Shown here one piece after another: positions 22,354 through 24,175 of a stretch of 24,175 bases of DNA; position 1 is the stretch's first letter; each line of letters begins with the position of its first letter. Below the pieces are notes generated by a model. It was not told the origin of the DNA. It saw only the letters and a program-made list of their open reading frames with translations, and searched no databases. Both the position numbers and the translations under genes were made by a program. The stretch is from DASUCS01 sp041166745 (lineage in GTDB: Bacteria > Actinomycetota > Acidimicrobiia > Acidimicrobiales > JACDCH01): NCBI GenBank assembly GCA_041166745.1, contig JBEEGH010000020.1:1-24175 (forward strand), written 5' to 3'.

Positions 22354-22662
22354 TCACGAGTTGAAGAGCTTGAGGACGAACTCGCCGAAGCCGTAGTCCA
22401 TCAAGCCGACGAAGGCCATCAGCACCACGAGTGCGACGAAGACGATGAGTGAGTAGTTGATCGTTTCGGCGCGGGTCGGCCATGCCACCTTGCGCAGCTC
22501 GCTGCGTACTTCTTTGACGAACTCGGTGGGCTTGGTGCGCTTTTCCCGTTCGGACGGACGCGGCGCCGTCGGTCGCGGGCGTTCTTTGCGCGCGGGAGCC
22601 CCGTCTTCACCCAGTTGCCCCTGCTTCTGGAGCATCCGTTTGGTTTCTCGGTTCATCGCCAT
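22354..22662 (-). CDS. secE: Preprotein translocase subunit SecE
   Basis: SecE is the clamp subunit of the SecYEG channel in the cytoplasmic membrane. The chosen ATG at 22662 gives 102 aa (MAMNRETKRMLQKQGQ), with AAGG about eight bases upstream. The open frame to 22728 would start inside the tRNA-Trp gene and is rejected. A charged N-terminal region precedes the conserved amphipathic segment FVKEVRSELRKVAWPTRAE (68-86 in the chosen frame, approximate), followed by one transmembrane helix (about 72-95). The single-span form is the usual one outside enterobacteria. It is next to nusG with a one-base gap. Confidence 0.95.
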   Translation of the reverse strand: MAMNRETKRMLQKQGQLGEDGAPARKERPRPTAPRPSEREKRTKPTEFVKEVRSELRKVAWPTRAETINYSLIVFVALVVLMAFVGLMDYGFGEFVLKLFNS

Positions 22663-22701
22663 TGCTTTGGCCTTGCTTGCTACGGGGACGCGGCGGTGAC
22701 G

Positions 22702-22774
22702 CAGGGCAGGAGGGACTCGAACCCCCAACCGCCGGTTTTGGAGACCGGTGCTCTACCAATTGAGCCACTGCCCT
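22702..22774 (-). tRNA. trnW: tRNA-Trp (anticodon CCA)
   Basis: The gene folds as a complete cloverleaf on the minus strand: acceptor AGGGCAG (22774-22768) pairs with CTGCCCT (22709-22703), discriminator G at 22702. The anticodon stem CCGGT/ACCGG holds the loop CTCCAAA with anticodon CCA, and the T arm has TTCGAGT. The 3' CCA is not encoded. A possible -10 element TAGCCT is at 22795-22790. The position directly before secE matches the trpT-secE order known in other actinobacteria. Confidence 0.97.
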
Positions 22775-22835
22775 AGGGAGTTCGTAATGAGGCTAGCACC
22801 GGCCCTCTCGGGCCCGGCCAGCGGGCAGGACCCCG

Positions 22836-23201
22836 TCAGCCGGCGAGGCGGACCTTGCTCTTGCGGGCTCGGGACGCAAAGAGGATCGCTCCGGCGGCAC
22901 CTGCGGCCGTCGCGGCGGCGATGCCCCCGACGTACGCGGCGCGCCGGCCGCTGATCAGGGAGCGCACCGCCCGGCGCTCACCCGCGGCTTCGATGTGGGC
23001 GAGGATGTCGGCCAACAAGCCCGGCGTGGGCTCGAGGACTTCGGTGCGCAGGGTGTGCAATGCCCGCAGCAGCTTGCGGTACTGCACGAGCTCCGCTTGG
23101 CAGCGCAGGCAGCGGTCGACATGGCGGCGCGCCGTGCGGTCGAGCATCGCCGAACCGTCGGCGGCGTCGGACAGCAACTCGGCTACGTCTTCACACTGCA
23201 T
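22836..23201 (-). CDS. Anti-sigma factor, zinc-finger type, one membrane span
   Basis: This 121-aa protein has the ZAS anti-sigma signature: Cys3, then His27-x3-Cys31-x2-Cys34 in RRHVDRCLRCQ. Such proteins bind and inhibit the ECF sigma factor encoded beside them, often releasing it on a redox or envelope signal. A small-residue hydrophobic stretch (90-109) is probably a single transmembrane segment, followed by a short basic tail, so the sensor domain at the outside is minimal. Its ATG overlaps the 3' end of the sigma gene by 11 bases, giving coupled translation. It precedes tRNA-Trp by 61 bases with a short GC hairpin between. Confidence 0.88.
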   Translation of the reverse strand: MQCEDVAELLSDAADGSAMLDRTARRHVDRCLRCQAELVQYRKLLRALHTLRTEVLEPTPGLLADILAHIEAAGERRAVRSLISGRRAAYVGGIAAATAAGAAGAILFASRARKSKVRLAG

Positions 23202-23787
23202 GTTCGTCGCGCTCCTCTTGTCCTACCTCTCCCCGCATTGGGAAGAGGTTTTCGCGAAGCTTCTTGCGGGCTCGATGGAGCCGGACCTTGGCGGCCGATT
23301 CCGAGATGCCGAGCTCCGCGGCGATGGCTTCGTGGGGAAGGTCGTACACATCGCGCAGGACGACCACCGCTCGCAGGCGAGGCGGAAGGGCGCGTAAGGC
23401 GACGGCGAGGCGTTCGCGGGTGGCGTTGCCTTCCGTCTGCGCCTGCGGATCGTGGCTTGGGTCGAGATCGGCGAACGGGGCATCGTCGAGGAGCTCGTCG
23501 TGGCGGTGCTTCGTCCGTCGCCCGAGGTGCGTGGAGGCACAGTTCGCGGTGATGCGATAGAGCCACGTGGTGAACTGCGCGTCGCCGCGGAAGCGCTTCA
23601 GCCCTCGAAAGGCTCGGAGATATGACTCCTGCACCACGTCTCGCGCATCCTCCTCGTCACCGGTCAACCGATACGCGAGCGTGTACGTATCGGCATACGT
23701 GACGCGCACCAGCTCTTCAAATGCCGAGTGGTCGCCGTTTCGGGCGGCGGCCACCAATTCGGTGAGATCACCGAGCTCTTGTGGCAT
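23191..23787 (-). CDS. ECF-family RNA polymerase sigma factor
   Basis: This 198-aa protein has the two-domain form of group 4 sigma factors. The sigma2 region spans about 20-92, with DEEDARDVVQESYLRAF (44-60) and TTWLYRI, which contact core polymerase and the -10 element. After a short acidic linker (about 97-120) the sigma4 helix-turn-helix follows (about 127-185: LPPRLRAVVVLRDVYDLPHEAIA and SAAKVRLHRARKKLRE). The ATG has AAGGG six bases upstream. It overlaps the anti-sigma gene and probably forms a two-gene operon behind rpmG. The controlled regulon cannot be read from this window. Confidence 0.93.
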   Translation of the reverse strand: MPQELGDLTELVAAARNGDHSAFEELVRVTYADTYTLAYRLTGDEEDARDVVQESYLRAFRGLKRFRGDAQFTTWLYRITANCASTHLGRRTKHRHDELLDDAPFADLDPSHDPQAQTEGNATRERLAVALRALPPRLRAVVVLRDVYDLPHEAIAAELGISESAAKVRLHRARKKLRENLFPMRGEVGQEERDEHAV

Positions 23788-23838
23788 ACCGAACCCTTCT
23801 GACCTGGCGGAGGGGCGGGAAGTTACCTACCGGTAGCG

Positions 23839-24009
23839 CTAGCGGGTCTCCTTGTGGACCGTGTGCTGGCGCTCCCAGCGGCAGTACTTCTTCATCTCGA
23901 TGCGCTCGCGGTCGTTCACCTTGTTCTTCTCGGTGATGTAGTTGCGGCGCTTGCAGACCGTGCACTCGAGGGTGACGGCGACTCGCTTCTGGTTGGCCTT
24001 GGATGCCAT
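23839..24009 (-). CDS. rpmG: 50S ribosomal protein L33
   Basis: L33 is a small protein of the large subunit near the E site. It has 56 aa: MASKANQKRVAVTLECTVCK, then RRNYITEKNK, and the C-terminal HTVHKETR. The ATG at 24009 has AAGGAAG about ten bases upstream. It starts 15 bases after the tuf stop, so it is probably cotranscribed with tuf. The zinc-ribbon is incomplete: Cys16 and Cys19 form the first CxxC, but the second pair is reduced to Cys43 (KYCRWER). Confidence 0.95.
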   Translation of the reverse strand: MASKANQKRVAVTLECTVCKRRNYITEKNKVNDRERIEMKKYCRWERQHTVHKETR

Positions 24010-24024
24010 AGGTATCAGTCTTCC

Positions 24025-24175
24025 TTACTTGATGATCTTGGTGACGCTGCCGGCGGCGACGGTGCGGCCGCCTTCGCGGATGGTGAACCGTTGCCCCTCG
24101 TCCATGGCGATCGGGGCGATCAACTCGATGGTCATGACCGTGTTGTCGCCCGGCATGCACATCTCCGTGCCCTCA
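24025..24175 (-). CDS. tuf: Elongation factor Tu, 3' end (N-terminus off the window)
   Basis: These are the last 49 codons and TAA stop of EF-Tu, ending GSVTKIIK. They contain MTIELIAPIAMDEG and FTIREGGRTVAAG from domain III. Positions 24049-24175 equal positions 1-127, so this could be the missing end of the tuf at the left of the window, or a second identical copy. Two tuf copies, one before rpmG/secE and one after fusA, are known in many bacteria. Confidence 0.96.
   Translation of the reverse strand, partial: EGTEMCMPGDNTVMTIELIAPIAMDEGQRFTIREGGRTVAAGSVTKIIK
24049..24175. repeat. Terminal direct repeat, right copy (inside tuf)
   Basis: These 127 bases match positions 1-127 exactly. See the left copy: this is most likely an assembly overlap within the tuf gene. 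Confidence 0.97.

Noticed and set aside
22663..22728. SecE start inside the tRNA gene
   Set aside because: The first codons translate the 3' half of tRNA-Trp; the internal ATG with an upstream AAGG is used instead.
22702..22774. tRNA-Trp as an integration site
   Set aside because: No integrase or repeated tRNA 3' end is seen nearby; the neighbours are the normal core genes.

Overview
This window is a chromosomal segment from a high-GC bacterium, most likely an actinobacterium and possibly of the Acidimicrobiia type. The class-level guess is inference. It rests on the gene order (tuf-rpmG-tRNA-Trp-secE-nusG-rplK-rplA / rplJ-rplL / rpoB-rpoC / rpsL-rpsG-fusA-tuf, all on the minus strand), on a coiled-coil insertion in the N-terminal part of RpoC of the kind known in actinobacteria, and on frequent GTG/TTG starts. 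Nearly every gene is on the minus strand, so the biological reading direction is from high to low coordinates.

Layout in transcription order. The 3' end of a tuf gene (24175-24025) is followed by rpmG (L33), an ECF sigma factor overlapping a zinc-finger anti-sigma factor, tRNA-Trp(CCA), secE, nusG, rplK and rplA. The ribosomal-protein series is then interrupted between rplA and rplJ by two secreted proteins: a 721-aa Ig-like surface protein on the minus strand and a convergent 152-aa Cys-containing beta protein on the plus strand, with a textbook intrinsic terminator between them. The core series resumes with rplJ (with an 88-residue acidic tail), rplL, a tyrosine phosphatase starting three bases after rplL, two candidate tandem promoters, rpoB and rpoC. 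A hairpin, an acyl-CoA ligase and an alpha/beta hydrolase follow. Last come rpsL (apparently leaderless), rpsG, fusA and the 5' part of tuf.

The core genes make the translation and transcription machinery: ribosomal proteins S12, S7, L1, L7/L12, L10, L11 and L33, elongation factors EF-G and EF-Tu, the beta and beta' subunits of RNA polymerase, NusG and SecE. The accessory genes (sigma/anti-sigma pair, secreted proteins, phosphatase, ligase and hydrolase) sit in the gaps between core blocks. In other actinobacteria these same gaps also hold lineage-specific cargo.

The first 127 bases are identical to the last 127 bases, and both lie inside tuf. Joining the ends over this overlap gives one full 395-codon tuf. 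This looks like a de Bruijn-graph self-overlap (k = 127) caused by two identical tuf copies flanking the cluster, not a real circular element. No mobile element, integrase, phage gene or CRISPR array was seen. The most unusual coding observation is the hydrolase: its conserved N-terminus runs 26 or more codons upstream of the only usual start codon, with no ATG, GTG or TTG available in that frame.
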